Positions 27,068 through 36,426 of a stretch of DNA of 64,000 nucleotides are shown in pieces. This DNA is from Candidatus Villigracilis saccharophilus (GTDB taxonomy: Bacteria > Chloroflexota > Anaerolineae > Anaerolineales > Villigracilaceae): assembly GCA_016709305.1 (NCBI GenBank), contig JADJNA010000017.1, forward strand, positions 32,938-96,937, in the 5' to 3' direction. The position numbers and the translations under genes are program-made. A model generated the notes under the pieces. It saw only the letters and a program-made list of their open reading frames with translations, did not search any database and had not been told where the DNA came from. Within the stretch, counting starts at the first letter, position 1; each line of letters starts with the position of its first letter.

Positions 27068-27529
27068 CTATCTAACTCTTGTGGCTCTTTCCTGACCGCG
27101 CGCCTCGTCCCGCTTTGCAATGGTGGCGCGTTTATCATAGGCTTTTTTACCTTTTGCCAGGGCAATCTCGATCTTGGCACGCCCGTCTTTGAGGTAGACG
27201 CGTGTGGGAACAACCGTCATGCCTTTGATGCGGATCTCATTCCATATCTCAAGGATCTGTTTTTTGTGCAGAAGTAATTTCCGCTTACGTTTTGGCTCAT
27301 GATTAAAGTGGGTTCCCGCCTGTTCGTATGGCGCGATGTGCGCTTCCACGAGCCAGGCTTCCCTTCCATTCGGGACATCCACGAACGATTCTTGAATACT
27401 GATCTGTCCCGCGCGGATGGATTTGATCTCCGATCCCTGCAGCACAAGTCCCGCCTCAAATTTTTCCATGAGGAAATATTCAAAACTTGCCTTGCGATTG
27501 GTTGCGATTATTTTTATATTTTCTGTCAC
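27068..27529 (-). CDS. smpB: SsrA-binding protein SmpB
   Basis: The 153-residue protein is full length. NRKASFEYFLMEKFEAGLVLQGSEIKSIRAGQ and the C-terminal tail GKKAYDKRATIAKRDEARGQERATR are diagnostic. SmpB binds tmRNA and delivers it to stalled ribosomes for trans-translation. The tmRNA gene (ssrA) is not in this window. The preceding MFS gene ends at a terminator 20-45 bases upstream. Confidence 0.96.
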   Translation of the reverse strand: MTENIKIIATNRKASFEYFLMEKFEAGLVLQGSEIKSIRAGQISIQESFVDVPNGREAWLVEAHIAPYEQAGTHFNHEPKRKRKLLLHKKQILEIWNEIRIKGMTVVPTRVYLKDGRAKIEIALAKGKKAYDKRATIAKRDEARGQERATRVR

Positions 27530-27549
27530 AAGTTGATTTTAGCATAAGC

Positions 27550-27574
27550 CTGACAGGTTTATAAAACCTGTCAG
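27550..27574 (-). terminator. Rho-independent terminator between an MFS gene and smpB
   Basis: CTGACAGGTTT-ata-AAACCTGTCAG is a perfect 11-bp stem. It lies after the stop of the leftward MFS gene. The same stem, extended by four pairs, recurs at 61938-61971. Confidence 0.7.
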
Positions 27575-27587
27575 ATATTTCTTATGC

Positions 27588-28838
27588 CTACCCCCATTTG
27601 AGAATTGCGAAACCTGCGAGGATACGCAGTACGCCGAAGAGGATCAGCGCATTGGTCAGGCCGATCACCTGTGCAATCGATGGCCCGGCGAGCGAACTGG
27701 CAAGAATGGCGATGTTTAGAATGATGCTGTACCAGGCCAGGTGGGATGGACGGTCATTGGCGGGTATGTATTCAAGCATATAGTTGATGTACGCGCCGTT
27801 AACCATAGCGAACAGAAATCCGCCGAGGAAAGATAAAACATAGTAATGCCAGACTGTGTGGGCAGCCGCGAGCATGAACGGATACAGCGCGGTCCCCGCC
27901 GCTCCCCAGGCTGTTACTTTTTTATTTCCAAAGTGCTGAGTAGCGCGCCTCAACTGTGTGGAGCCGATCAGGACCATTAGATAGAAAAGTGCCGTGCCTG
28001 TCCCGATGTTGCTGTCGTTCAAATGCAGGATGCGCACATTGTAGAGCGGATAGATTGGGGTCGTCAGGTATTGCGCCAAATGGAAGAAGAACAAAGTGAG
28101 GAGGATGTTGCGAAAGGGCGTGCTCCAAATATCCAGGCGCAGCGCGGACTTGATGCCGCGGGGGGAGTCTGTTCGGGGTGTTGGAGCAGGCTGGGGTATG
28201 GAAGGACGCGGGAGGGACTCTTCCAAAGGGATGACATGGTATATATGGTAACTGCTCATTGCCGCGCCGAATGCCCCGATCGCAAATATGGTAGTGTAGC
28301 CGGCTTCGAAAGGCATGTTTTTCAAGAGGATGCCTGCGCCGAAAGATGTCACCATATATGTGATCGCGAATGTGATGTTGCGCGTGCCAGCCACTTGCGC
28401 CCGGAATCGATCTGGGACCGATTCCGCAAAGAGGGCGTTGAAGCCGACTCCAAGAGGGGTGAGTGGAATTGCCATGAGGAATGCGAGAACGATGAGCGTC
28501 CAGATCTGGCCTTGCGCGTTGAAGAGCCAGGGCAGTGGAATCCACAAAACATAGCCCATGCGGAATACGATGGATGACCAAAATACTGCGCGCCCAGTGT
28601 GCTGTTTTTCGATCCAGCGGCCGGCCGGAATGGCTAGAAATAGATTTACGATTGCAGCCATCGCGGCCAGCAGACCGATCTGTAACCCGCTGGCGCCGAG
28701 ACGCGTGGCGTACACATTGAGGAAGTTCACAGCAGTACCGCTCAATACACCGAACCAGGCAATATCAGAATATAAATGCCAGAAGTTGGATCGATATTTT
28801 TCGGGAACATCTGATTGACGGAACAAGTTGAAGCGCAT
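27588..28838 (-). CDS. Major facilitator superfamily transporter
   Basis: The 416-residue protein has about 12 hydrophobic segments and MFS-like loops (AIPAGRWIEKQHTGRAVFWSSI in the loop 2-3 position, GATRLGASGLQIG-like N-terminus). No close subfamily is evident, so the substrate is unknown. It is divergent from the aminotransferase at 28901, with only 62 bases between. Confidence 0.8.
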   Translation of the reverse strand: MRFNLFRQSDVPEKYRSNFWHLYSDIAWFGVLSGTAVNFLNVYATRLGASGLQIGLLAAMAAIVNLFLAIPAGRWIEKQHTGRAVFWSSIVFRMGYVLWIPLPWLFNAQGQIWTLIVLAFLMAIPLTPLGVGFNALFAESVPDRFRAQVAGTRNITFAITYMVTSFGAGILLKNMPFEAGYTTIFAIGAFGAAMSSYHIYHVIPLEESLPRPSIPQPAPTPRTDSPRGIKSALRLDIWSTPFRNILLTLFFFHLAQYLTTPIYPLYNVRILHLNDSNIGTGTALFYLMVLIGSTQLRRATQHFGNKKVTAWGAAGTALYPFMLAAAHTVWHYYVLSFLGGFLFAMVNGAYINYMLEYIPANDRPSHLAWYSIILNIAILASSLAGPSIAQVIGLTNALILFGVLRILAGFAILKWG

Positions 28839-28900
28839 GGAAATGATTATAACTACGATTTACGATTGGCGATTTTGAGTTTTGGATTTACCATTGAGGG

Positions 28901-30052
28901 ATGAATAACTTAAACACATATTTTTTGCTCGACCCGTCTGTCACCTTTCTAAATCACGGCTCGTTCGGCGCGACCCCGAGACCAGTCTTCGAGGAATATC
29001 AGCGCTGGCAGGTAGAGCTTGAACGACAACCTGTTGAATTCCTGGGCAGGCGCTTCAATGGGTTGATGGCCGAATCCCGTGCGGCGCTTGGCGAGTATCT
29101 TGGCTCGCATGCTGATAATCTCGTCTACACCCAAAATGTGACCGTCTCCATGAATATTGTTGCCCGTTCGCTGGACCTGGGCGCAGGCGATGAAGTTCTG
29201 GCCAGTGATCACGAATACGGCGCGATGGATCGCACATGGCGTTTCCTGGCGAAGGAGCACGGCTTCACATACATCAATCAACCCGTTTCCCTCGTTTCAC
29301 GAGAAGCCTTCATAGACTCGTTTTGGTCGGCTGTTTCCCCGCGCACGCGGGTTATTTTTCTCAGCCACATTACCTCGCCGACTGCTGTTATTTTTCCTCT
29401 GGGCGAAATTATCCAGCGTGCGCGCAGGGCTGGCATCATTACTGTGATTGACGGCGCGCATGCGCCAGGCCAGCTTTCTCTTGATCTCGATTACTTCGGC
29501 CCAGATTTTTACGGCGGTAATTTGCACAAATGGTTGTGTGCCCCAAAAGGGGCGGGATTTTTATATGCGCGCCCGGAAATGCAGAACTTGCTAAAGCCCC
29601 TTGTCGTTTCCTGGGGATACGAATCCCTTATGCCGGGCAAATCCACCTTTGTGGATCATCATGAATGGTGGGGGACGCGCGATGTCGCCGCCTTCTTATC
29701 GGTTCCTGCAGCCATCAAATTTCAAAAAGACCATGATTGGGAAAACATCAGGACCGAATGTCATAAACTGGTTAAAGATGCGCAAGGACGCATCTGCGAA
29801 TTGACAGGGCTCGCCCCGCTTCATGCTAGGTCGGATCACTGGTTCGCCCAACTGGCGGCCGCCCAGCTGCCCGCTGATACGGATCTGCCTGCGCTGAAAA
29901 TACGTTTGTACGATGAATTTCGGATTGAAATACCGCTTATCGAATGGCAGGATAAAAAATTGATCCGTATCTCTGTGCAGGGATATAACACCGAAGCGGA
30001 TATCGATCGACTATTATTCGCCTTGTCTAAATTGGTATCGATTAAACCGTAG
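28901..30052 (+). CDS. Class V aminotransferase, isopenicillin-N-epimerase-like
   Basis: FLNHGSFGATPRPVFEEYQRW is the typical N-terminus of this branch. VIDGAHAPGQLSLDLDYFGPDFYGGNLHKWLCAPKG carries the PLP Asp and the Schiff-base Lys (in HKW). At 383 residues it is complete. Members include isopenicillin N epimerase, ergothioneine EgtE-like lyases and cysteine desulfurase relatives; the exact reaction cannot be set from sequence. It stands alone. Confidence 0.88.
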   Translation: MNNLNTYFLLDPSVTFLNHGSFGATPRPVFEEYQRWQVELERQPVEFLGRRFNGLMAESRAALGEYLGSHADNLVYTQNVTVSMNIVARSLDLGAGDEVLASDHEYGAMDRTWRFLAKEHGFTYINQPVSLVSREAFIDSFWSAVSPRTRVIFLSHITSPTAVIFPLGEIIQRARRAGIITVIDGAHAPGQLSLDLDYFGPDFYGGNLHKWLCAPKGAGFLYARPEMQNLLKPLVVSWGYESLMPGKSTFVDHHEWWGTRDVAAFLSVPAAIKFQKDHDWENIRTECHKLVKDAQGRICELTGLAPLHARSDHWFAQLAAAQLPADTDLPALKIRLYDEFRIEIPLIEWQDKKLIRISVQGYNTEADIDRLLFALSKLVSIKP

Positions 30053-30170
30053 TTTTAATAAGGTTATTTGATATCTGATGTGGTGAAAGGGTTTAAAATT
30101 TTTATTACCATTATGTAATCGTTTGATAAAGCTTGAACAAAATCCTCTTAAAGTTACTTGAGTATGTATG

Positions 30171-30203
30171 AAAAAGCCGAGTTCACTGTGAACTCGGCTT
30201 TTT
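30171..30203. terminator. Bidirectional rho-independent terminator
   Basis: AAAAAGCCGAGTTCAC followed after one base by GTGAACTCGGCTTTTT is a perfect palindrome with an A-run on one side and a T-run on the other. It sits between two convergent genes and can serve both. Confidence 0.88.
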
Positions 30204-30215
30204 CATAATTCATTT

Positions 30216-31538
30216 CTACGCCAATTCTTTTTCAGCGATCGTTAGAGCTTCTTCGAATAACTTTAAGCCTTCATCCATCTCGCTTCTGCTCATCGAGAGG
30301 GGAGGCGCAATTCTGATCACGCTTTTTCCGCAGGAAAGCATCAACAGGCCGCGTTCAAATCCAATATCCACGACGCGGTCGGTAAGTTCTTTTGCCGGTT
30401 CCTTGGTTTCTCGATCTTTGACGAATTCCACACCGATCATCAAGCCCTTGCCGCGAACTTCTCCAATGCTGGGATGCCGCATCTGCATTTCTTTTAGCGC
30501 TTCGAGCGCGTATGCGCCAACGACTTCAGCGTTCTTCATGAATTCGGTTTCGATCAACTCAATGGTTGCCAAGGATGCCGCACAAGAGATGGGATTCCCG
30601 CCATACGTGTTGCCATGCGTGCCGATCTCCCAGTCCATGACAGATTTGCGTGCGATGCAGGCTCCAAGGGGCAGTCCAGAGGCAATACCCTTTGCAGACG
30701 TAAGCATGTCTGGTTCAACACCGAAATGCTCGATCGCCCACCATTTGCCGGTGCGTCCCATGCCAGACTGCACTTCATCCACGATCAGCAGAATGCCATG
30801 CTTGCTGCATAATTTCCGCAGGGCGGGGAAGAAACCATCCGGCGGGATGAGATATCCACCTTCGCCTTGAATCGACTCAACCAATATGCCGGCTACATCC
30901 TTTGGAGGCATGATTTGATTGAGAATCTCTTCTTCTATATAACGGACCGTGGCCTCGCCGTAATCTTCGCCTTTACGGCGCTCCAAAACAGGTCTGTACG
31001 GGTTTGGGAATGGCGCATGGGTAACACCGTTCATTAATGGATAGAAACCGCCATGATATTTTGCTTTGCTGGCTGTAAATGTCACCGCGCCCATTGTGCG
31101 GCCGTGGAATGCGCCGGTGAATCCAATGAAGTTCGTGCGCTTGGTGTGATAACGCGCCAGTTTGATCGCCGTCTCCACAGCTTCAGTGCCTGAATTTGTC
31201 ATGAAAGAGAGTGCATCCTCTTTGAAAGGCGCGATCTCATCCAGTTTCTCAGCTAGTCTGACCCAATTTTCGTGGTAAAAGTCGGACGAAATATGCAGGA
31301 ATTTTTCAGCCTGTTCCTGTACAGCTTTCACCACCTTCGGGTGAGAATACCCGGTAGACACGACTGCGATCCCGCCCATGAAATCCAAAAATCGATTGCC
31401 ATCCACATCCCAAACTTCACTGCCTTTGCCGTGATCCATTACGAAAGGATATCCCCGCGGATAAGAAGGCGAAATCACCTTGTGGTCTCGCTCGATCATT
31501 GCCCTGGCTTTTGGCCCGGGTAAACTAGATTGTGTCAT
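30216..31538 (-). CDS. Class III aminotransferase (acetylornithine / 4-aminobutyrate type)
   Basis: The 440-residue protein shows MTNSGTEAVETAIKLARYHT, GAFHGRTMGAVTFTASK, LLIVDEVQSGMGRTGKWWA and LTSAKGIASGLPLGA, where the Lys binds PLP. The length and N-terminus fit the GabT/ArgD/acetyl-lysine group used in amino acid catabolism or polyamine pathways. The start has AAGGAG upstream. It precedes the ROK kinase in the opposite reading order and may be cotranscribed with it. Confidence 0.9.
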   Translation of the reverse strand: MTQSSLPGPKARAMIERDHKVISPSYPRGYPFVMDHGKGSEVWDVDGNRFLDFMGGIAVVSTGYSHPKVVKAVQEQAEKFLHISSDFYHENWVRLAEKLDEIAPFKEDALSFMTNSGTEAVETAIKLARYHTKRTNFIGFTGAFHGRTMGAVTFTASKAKYHGGFYPLMNGVTHAPFPNPYRPVLERRKGEDYGEATVRYIEEEILNQIMPPKDVAGILVESIQGEGGYLIPPDGFFPALRKLCSKHGILLIVDEVQSGMGRTGKWWAIEHFGVEPDMLTSAKGIASGLPLGACIARKSVMDWEIGTHGNTYGGNPISCAASLATIELIETEFMKNAEVVGAYALEALKEMQMRHPSIGEVRGKGLMIGVEFVKDRETKEPAKELTDRVVDIGFERGLLMLSCGKSVIRIAPPLSMSRSEMDEGLKLFEEALTIAEKELA

Positions 31539-31590
31539 ACAGTCTCCTTATAACATTTAAGTCACTGCAAAGCTATTTGTAGTGACATTA

Positions 31591-32526
31591 TTACTGTAAC
31601 TTAAATTCAGCTAATGCGCGCGCGCCAAGCAACCCTGAGTTATCGCCCAATTCGGCCCGCGCAATTACCAGCTCTTCAAGGTAGCGGGGGTGAAAGACTC
31701 TTTGCTTCAAGCTTTCATTGAACGAATCGAATAATAGTGGTCCGCTCTGGGATACTCCCCCTCCAAAGATGACAATGGATGGATCGAATGCGTGCAGAAA
31801 GTTTGCCACACCGATCCCCAAATAAGTTCCGGCGATCTGATACGCCTCGATGGATAATGTGTCGCCTTGTTTTGCGGCTTTGGCTATCGTGTAGGCTGAA
31901 TTCTTTTTTTCAACAGGAAGGATCGATTCCCGCCCGGCTTTGAGCTGTTCAGCCACGAAACGCTCGATTCCGGTTCCTGAAGAGAAAGCCTCAAGATGAC
32001 CGGGTTGTCCGCAGCCGCACAGCGGACCATTTGCCTGTACCGTGGTATGTCCTAGTTCAGCCGCCAGTCCGTGAATTCCCTGCAGGAGGCGATCTTCAAT
32101 GATTACGCCGCCCCCAACCCCGGTACTCACGGTCAAATACAGCACATTATGATGTCCGCGTCCTGCCCCAAATTTCCATTCTCCAAGAGCGGCTAGATTT
32201 GCATCATTTTCCAGATATGCAGGAACTCCAAAATGCTCTGACAATTTTGCTGTGATCGGGAAATCACGCCACTCTTTAATGTTGGGAGTCATAATCACAA
32301 TGCCATTATGCGGGTCGACCGGGCCTGGAGACGATACGCCGATCGCATCTACTATCATGTTCTTCGGCCAGATCCCTTCAATTAGATCGATCAGCCGCCC
32401 GAAAGCATTTGGCTCTTTGGCTTTGGTTTCAATCCGGTTATGGGTAAGCGGTTCGAGTTGATCGTGTTGGTAAGCGGCAGCTCGGAGCTGGGTTCCGCCT
32501 ACATCAATTGCAACGATTGTGCGCAT
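31591..32526 (-). CDS. ROK-family sugar kinase (glucokinase-like)
   Basis: The protein has 311 residues. The ATP-binding loop is IVAIDVGGTQLRAA, the sugar-binding segment ENDANLAALGEWKFGAG, and LTVSTGVGGGVI follows. The ROK zinc signature reads GHTTVQANGPLCGCGQPGHLEAF, with His in place of the third usual Cys. It likely phosphorylates glucose or a related hexose for the glycolytic genes nearby. It is divergent from yvcK. Confidence 0.88.
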   Translation of the reverse strand: MRTIVAIDVGGTQLRAAAYQHDQLEPLTHNRIETKAKEPNAFGRLIDLIEGIWPKNMIVDAIGVSSPGPVDPHNGIVIMTPNIKEWRDFPITAKLSEHFGVPAYLENDANLAALGEWKFGAGRGHHNVLYLTVSTGVGGGVIIEDRLLQGIHGLAAELGHTTVQANGPLCGCGQPGHLEAFSSGTGIERFVAEQLKAGRESILPVEKKNSAYTIAKAAKQGDTLSIEAYQIAGTYLGIGVANFLHAFDPSIVIFGGGVSQSGPLLFDSFNESLKQRVFHPRYLEELVIARAELGDNSGLLGARALAEFKLQ

Positions 32527-32601
32527 AAGCGCAATTATACCGTAAGCTTTTCCACGACTACTGGAATTGACTCATCGTTTCAACCCTGCTATTATCTTTT
32601 T

Positions 32602-33933
32602 ATGCGCTCCAAATTCTTGGAAAATTTTTGGCAAACGCTGCGCGATGTTCCGCGTTGGTTTCGTCCGGGGCTGGGCATTAAGCGTTGGTTTGTCTTTGTA
32701 ACTCTTGGCATTACGTTATTGGGATTGGGTTTTGCTGTTATTGTTATAGACCTGTACCGAACTGACTCGTCCAATCCGATCCTGCTCTTGTTGCTTTCGT
32801 ATGCCTCCCTGCGATTTATCCCGCGGGTATGGCGCGCGCTCATTTTTGGAGGATTGGGAGTGGGTATCGTCACTTATGGCATCTATCAGCTTAACCGTTC
32901 ATTGCTAAGACCGTTCATTCGCCCCGGCTCTGATGTGTTTGACCAGTTGACTGATTTTCGCCGCCGTGAGCGCGGACCCCGTGCTGTTGCGATCGGCGGT
33001 GGTCATGGACTGGCCACCTTGTTGCGTGGTCTTAAAATGCACACAGGCAATCTTACTGCGGTTGTCACCGTTGCAGACGATGGCGGTTCCTCCGGAAGGT
33101 TGCGGGAAAGTCTTGGCATTCTTCCGCCTGGTGATATTCGCAACTGTCTTGCCGCGCTCTCCAATGACGAGGACATGCTGACCCAGCTTTTCCAATATCG
33201 TTTCAGCGGGTCGCCTGATCTTGATGGCCATTCGTTTGGGAACCTTTTCATTACAGCGCTTGCGGATATCACCGGCAGTTTTGAAGATGCGGTGGTCGAA
33301 TCGGGCCGCGTGCTTTCAGTGAACGGCCGTGTGCTTCCATCTACATTGCATGATGTTAAATTGGTAGCCAGCGTGGAGTTGCTGCATTCCCAAAATCAGA
33401 TTCGTGTGGAAGGGGAGAGCAAGATTCCTTCAGTCGCGGGACGTGTCCGTCGGGTATGGTTGGAACCGGATAATGCTTCTGCCTTCCCGCCCGTTATCAA
33501 GGCCATTCTAAATGCTGATGTGATCGTGGTCGGGCCTGGCAGTCTGTACACGAGTCTCCTGCCAAACTTGCTTGTGCATGACCTGCTCTCTTCCATGCAA
33601 ATAAGCCGCGCGATAAAAATTTACGTTTGCAATATTGCCACACAGCCTGGTGAAACAGATTCATTCACCTGCGCTGACCACATCCGTGCATTGGAAGATC
33701 ACATTGGCGAAGACCTGTTTGATATCATTTTATGTAACGATAATTATAATGGCGAGATCGGCGCTTCAAAATGGGTGCGAGTCGACGACAAAACTCTTTT
33801 GGACTCCCGTGTCTATTGTGCCGACCTTGTTGATGATGGACATCCCTGGCGGCACGACTCTGTGAAACTTGCGCAAGCGGTTATGGATGTTTTTAACGAA
33901 CGCACCGGACCGCTACGTGAGCGCGGAGTGTAG
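32602..33933 (+). CDS. yvcK: YvcK/CofD-like gluconeogenesis factor with N-terminal membrane anchor
   Basis: The ATG at 32602 gives 443 residues. Residues 30-110 contain two transmembrane segments (WFVFVTLGITLLGLGFAVIVI and ALIFGGLGVGIVTYGIYQL). The YvcK domain follows: AIGGGHGLATLLRGLKMHTGNLTAVVTVADDGGSSGRLRE and GDIRNCLAALS are near-invariant. YvcK proteins bind UDP-sugars and coordinate carbon flow with cell-wall synthesis. An anchored N-terminus is less usual than the soluble Bacillus form. The position just ahead of gap-pgk fits a role in carbon metabolism. Confidence 0.92.
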   Translation: MRSKFLENFWQTLRDVPRWFRPGLGIKRWFVFVTLGITLLGLGFAVIVIDLYRTDSSNPILLLLLSYASLRFIPRVWRALIFGGLGVGIVTYGIYQLNRSLLRPFIRPGSDVFDQLTDFRRRERGPRAVAIGGGHGLATLLRGLKMHTGNLTAVVTVADDGGSSGRLRESLGILPPGDIRNCLAALSNDEDMLTQLFQYRFSGSPDLDGHSFGNLFITALADITGSFEDAVVESGRVLSVNGRVLPSTLHDVKLVASVELLHSQNQIRVEGESKIPSVAGRVRRVWLEPDNASAFPPVIKAILNADVIVVGPGSLYTSLLPNLLVHDLLSSMQISRAIKIYVCNIATQPGETDSFTCADHIRALEDHIGEDLFDIILCNDNYNGEIGASKWVRVDDKTLLDSRVYCADLVDDGHPWRHDSVKLAQAVMDVFNERTGPLRERGV

Positions 33934-33974
33934 CAGGTGCTATAATTGGATGAGTTTTATGTTAGAATAATAAT

Positions 33975-33994
33975 ATTGTGCTAAAATTCACAAT
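33975..33994 (+). promoter_or_regulatory. Inverted repeat over a putative -10 box ahead of gap
   Basis: ATTGTG-ctaaaatt-CACAAT flanks TAAAAT, which with the preceding TG resembles an extended -10 element. It lies 30 bases before the gap start. A repressor bound here would block transcription of gap; this is inference from layout. Confidence 0.45.
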
Positions 33995-34023
33995 CAATAA
34001 TAAATTATTTAAGGAGAATTAAA

Positions 34024-35031
34024 ATGACAGTAAAAGTTGGTATTAATGGTTTTGGCCGCATTGGCCGTCTTGCCTTTCGCACCCTGAAGGCTCGTTTCCC
34101 AGAGATCGATGTTGTGGCGGTGAATGATCTGTTCGATTCTGCAACAAACGCGCATTTGCTAAAACACGATTCGACCTATGGGAATTTCGCCAGCCGTGTT
34201 GAAGTCAAAGATGGCAATATAATCGTTGACGGCAAAACAGTTAAGGTCACAGCCGAAAAAGATCCATCAGCCATCAAGTGGGCTGACATGGGTGCGGATA
34301 TCGTGATCGAATCGACCGGTTTCTTCACCGATGCCACCAAGGCCAAGGCTCACATCGAATCTGGCGGTGCGAAGAAAGTCATCATTTCCGCTCCCGCCAA
34401 GAACGAAGACATCACCATTGTTTTGGGCGTCAACGATGATAAATATGATGCTCAGAAGCATCATATTGTTTCCAATGCCTCATGCACCACGAACGGCCTC
34501 GCGCCAGTCGCCAAGGTGCTTAATGATAAATTTGGTATTGACCGCGGCTTGCTCACCACTGTCCATGCCTACACCGGCTCACAGAAATTACAGGATGTCG
34601 GCGCAAAGGATCTGCGTGATGCCCGCGGCGCCGCACAGAATATTGTCCCGTCTTCAACAGGCGCGGCAAAAGCTGTCGGTCTCGTTATCCCAGAACTCAA
34701 AGGCAAATTTGCTGGTATGGCTTTCCGCATTCCCACGCCTACCGTTTCAGTTGTAGACTTCACCGCGATCTTGAACAAGGAAGCCTCCATCGAAGAGATC
34801 CGCGCCGCAATGCTTGAATATGCCAACGGCTCGATGAAGGGTATTCTCGATGTGACCGATGAAGAGCTCGTCTCCACCGACCTGCGCGGCACATCCTTCT
34901 CAAGTGTCTTTAGCGCAGTTGACACCATCGTTCTCGGTAACCTGATCAAAGTTGTTGCCTGGTATGATAACGAATGGGGTTACGCCTGCCGTACCGCTGA
35001 CCTCGTCGCGTTGATGGGGAAGAACCTTTAG
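34024..35031 (+). CDS. gap: Glyceraldehyde-3-phosphate dehydrogenase
   Basis: The 335-residue protein is full length. [15 protein letters not shown] is the NAD-binding start and [17 protein letters not shown] holds the catalytic Cys. [15 protein letters not shown] closes the fold. It makes 1,3-bisphosphoglycerate in glycolysis, using NAD+ and phosphate. AAGGAGAATTAAA precedes the ATG. It heads the order gap-pgk-kinase-tpiA. Confidence 0.97.
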   Translation: MTVKVGINGFGRIGRLAFRTLKARFPEIDVVAVNDLFDSATNAHLLKHDSTYGNFASRVEVKDGNIIVDGKTVKVTAEKDPSAIKWADMGADIVIESTGFFTDATKAKAHIESGGAKKVIISAPAKNEDITIVLGVNDDKYDAQKHHIVSNASCTTNGLAPVAKVLNDKFGIDRGLLTTVHAYTGSQKLQDVGAKDLRDARGAAQNIVPSSTGAAKAVGLVIPELKGKFAGMAFRIPTPTVSVVDFTAILNKEASIEEIRAAMLEYANGSMKGILDVTDEELVSTDLRGTSFSSVFSAVDTIVLGNLIKVVAWYDNEWGYACRTADLVALMGKNL

Positions 35032-35042
35032 TCTGATTGTCC

Positions 35043-35083
35043 ATAGTCGCCTGGTCTGAAAGCAAAAAAGACCAGGCGACTAT
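35043..35083 (+). terminator. Hairpin between gap and pgk
   Basis: ATAGTCGCCTGGTCT and AGACCAGGCGACTAT form a perfect 15-bp stem just after the gap stop, followed by TTTG. With only a short T-run it may be a leaky terminator or a stabilising 3' structure that lets gap be expressed above pgk. Confidence 0.65.
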
Positions 35084-35108
35084 TTGACTGGCAGCAAGAG
35101 ACAAGACC

Positions 35109-36281
35109 ATGAACAAAAAAACAGTAAAAGATATTGACCTTAAAAATAAGCGCGTGCTTATGCGCGTGGATTTTAATGTGCCTATGGCGGACGGCAAAGT
35201 CACCGATGACAAACGTATCAAGGCGGCTCTGCCGACCATTAAATATGTTTTGGATCAGGGAGCTTCGTTGCTTTTGATGAGTCATTTGGGACGACCAAAA
35301 GGCGGTCCTGACGCTGAATTTAGCCTGCGTGCTGCTTCGGAAGCATTGGCTGCGTTGTTGGGGACTCCAGTTCAAATGGCTCCCGACTGCGTTGGTCCAG
35401 AAGTTGAAAAAATGGCCAGGGAATTAAAAGCGGGCGAAGTATTAATGTTGGAAAATACCCGCTTTCACAAAGGTGAAGAAAAGAACGACCTCGATCTTGC
35501 CAAACAAATGGCGGCGCTCGGTGATGTCTATGTCAACGATGCATTCGGCTCTGCTCATCGCGCACATTCGTCCACCGAAGGGATCGCACGCTTCCTGCCC
35601 GCTGTCTCTGGTTTCCTGATGGAACAGGAACTTGAATATCTTGGCCGTGCCGTTGCAAATCCTGAACACCCTTACATCGCCATTCTGGGTGGCGCGAAGA
35701 TCAGCGATAAGATTTTGGTCGTTGAAACACTGCTTTCAAAGTGTGACAAGTTGATTATCGGCGGCGGGATGGCGAACACCTTCCTTGCTTCGCAGGGGCT
35801 CAATATGCAGGATAGTCTTGTTGAAGCGGAGTCTCTGGAATTGGCAAAATCAATTATGGAAAAATCAAGCGATAAATTGATCCTTCCTGTGGATGCGATC
35901 ATCGCGGATAAGTTCGACACGGAGGCCAATACTCAGATCGTTGACGTGGATAAGATCCCTGCAGGCTGGCGCATGTTGGATGTGGGACCGAAGACATTGG
36001 AGCTGTATAAAACTTCATTGGCAGGCGTCAAGCTAGTCGTTTGGAACGGCCCTGTCGGCGTGTTCGAGATGCCGAAGTTTGCCGAGGGCACCTTTGCTCT
36101 CGCGCGCATGTTGGCCGAATCTGGCGCGATCACAGTCATTGGCGGCGGTGACTCTGCCAGTGCGGTCAAGAAAGCAGGTGTCGCAAAACAGATGACCCAT
36201 GTTTCCACAGGCGGCGGTGCGTCGCTTGAATTCCTTGAAGGAAAAGAACTGCCAGGTGTCGCGGCCTTGCTGGATAAATGA
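35109..36281 (+). CDS. pgk: Phosphoglycerate kinase
   Basis: The 390-residue protein shows [32 protein letters not shown] and [13 protein letters not shown], and the C-terminal [18 protein letters not shown] and IGGGDSASA. It transfers phosphate from 1,3-bisphosphoglycerate to ADP. It lies 77 bases after gap across the hairpin described above. Confidence 0.97.
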   Translation: MNKKTVKDIDLKNKRVLMRVDFNVPMADGKVTDDKRIKAALPTIKYVLDQGASLLLMSHLGRPKGGPDAEFSLRAASEALAALLGTPVQMAPDCVGPEVEKMARELKAGEVLMLENTRFHKGEEKNDLDLAKQMAALGDVYVNDAFGSAHRAHSSTEGIARFLPAVSGFLMEQELEYLGRAVANPEHPYIAILGGAKISDKILVVETLLSKCDKLIIGGGMANTFLASQGLNMQDSLVEAESLELAKSIMEKSSDKLILPVDAIIADKFDTEANTQIVDVDKIPAGWRMLDVGPKTLELYKTSLAGVKLVVWNGPVGVFEMPKFAEGTFALARMLAESGAITVIGGGDSASAVKKAGVAKQMTHVSTGGGASLEFLEGKELPGVAALLDK

Positions 36282-36286
36282 ACAAA

Positions 36287-36316
36287 CAGCGCGGACAAAA
36301 GTCCGCGCTGAATTTT
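36287..36316 (+). terminator. Rho-independent terminator after pgk
   Basis: CAGCGCGGAC-aaaa-GTCCGCGCTG followed by AATTTT, starting six bases after the pgk stop. Confidence 0.85.
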
Positions 36317-36365
36317 ATAATCATGGCTTCCTATCATTTCAGTTTACAAACAGTTTTGCAATGGA

Positions 36366-36395
36366 TGACTGAAATTAACTTCACTCGGCTATAAT
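36366..36395 (+). promoter_or_regulatory. Candidate promoter for the kinase-tpiA unit
   Basis: TGACTG at 36366-36371 and TATAAT at 36390-36395 are 18 bases apart. The -10 is perfect; the -35 is weak. It follows the pgk terminator, which supports a separate transcription start for the next two genes. Confidence 0.5.
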
Positions 36396-36426
36396 CGGGA
36401 AAATCCAAAGTAAGCGGAGACCATGC

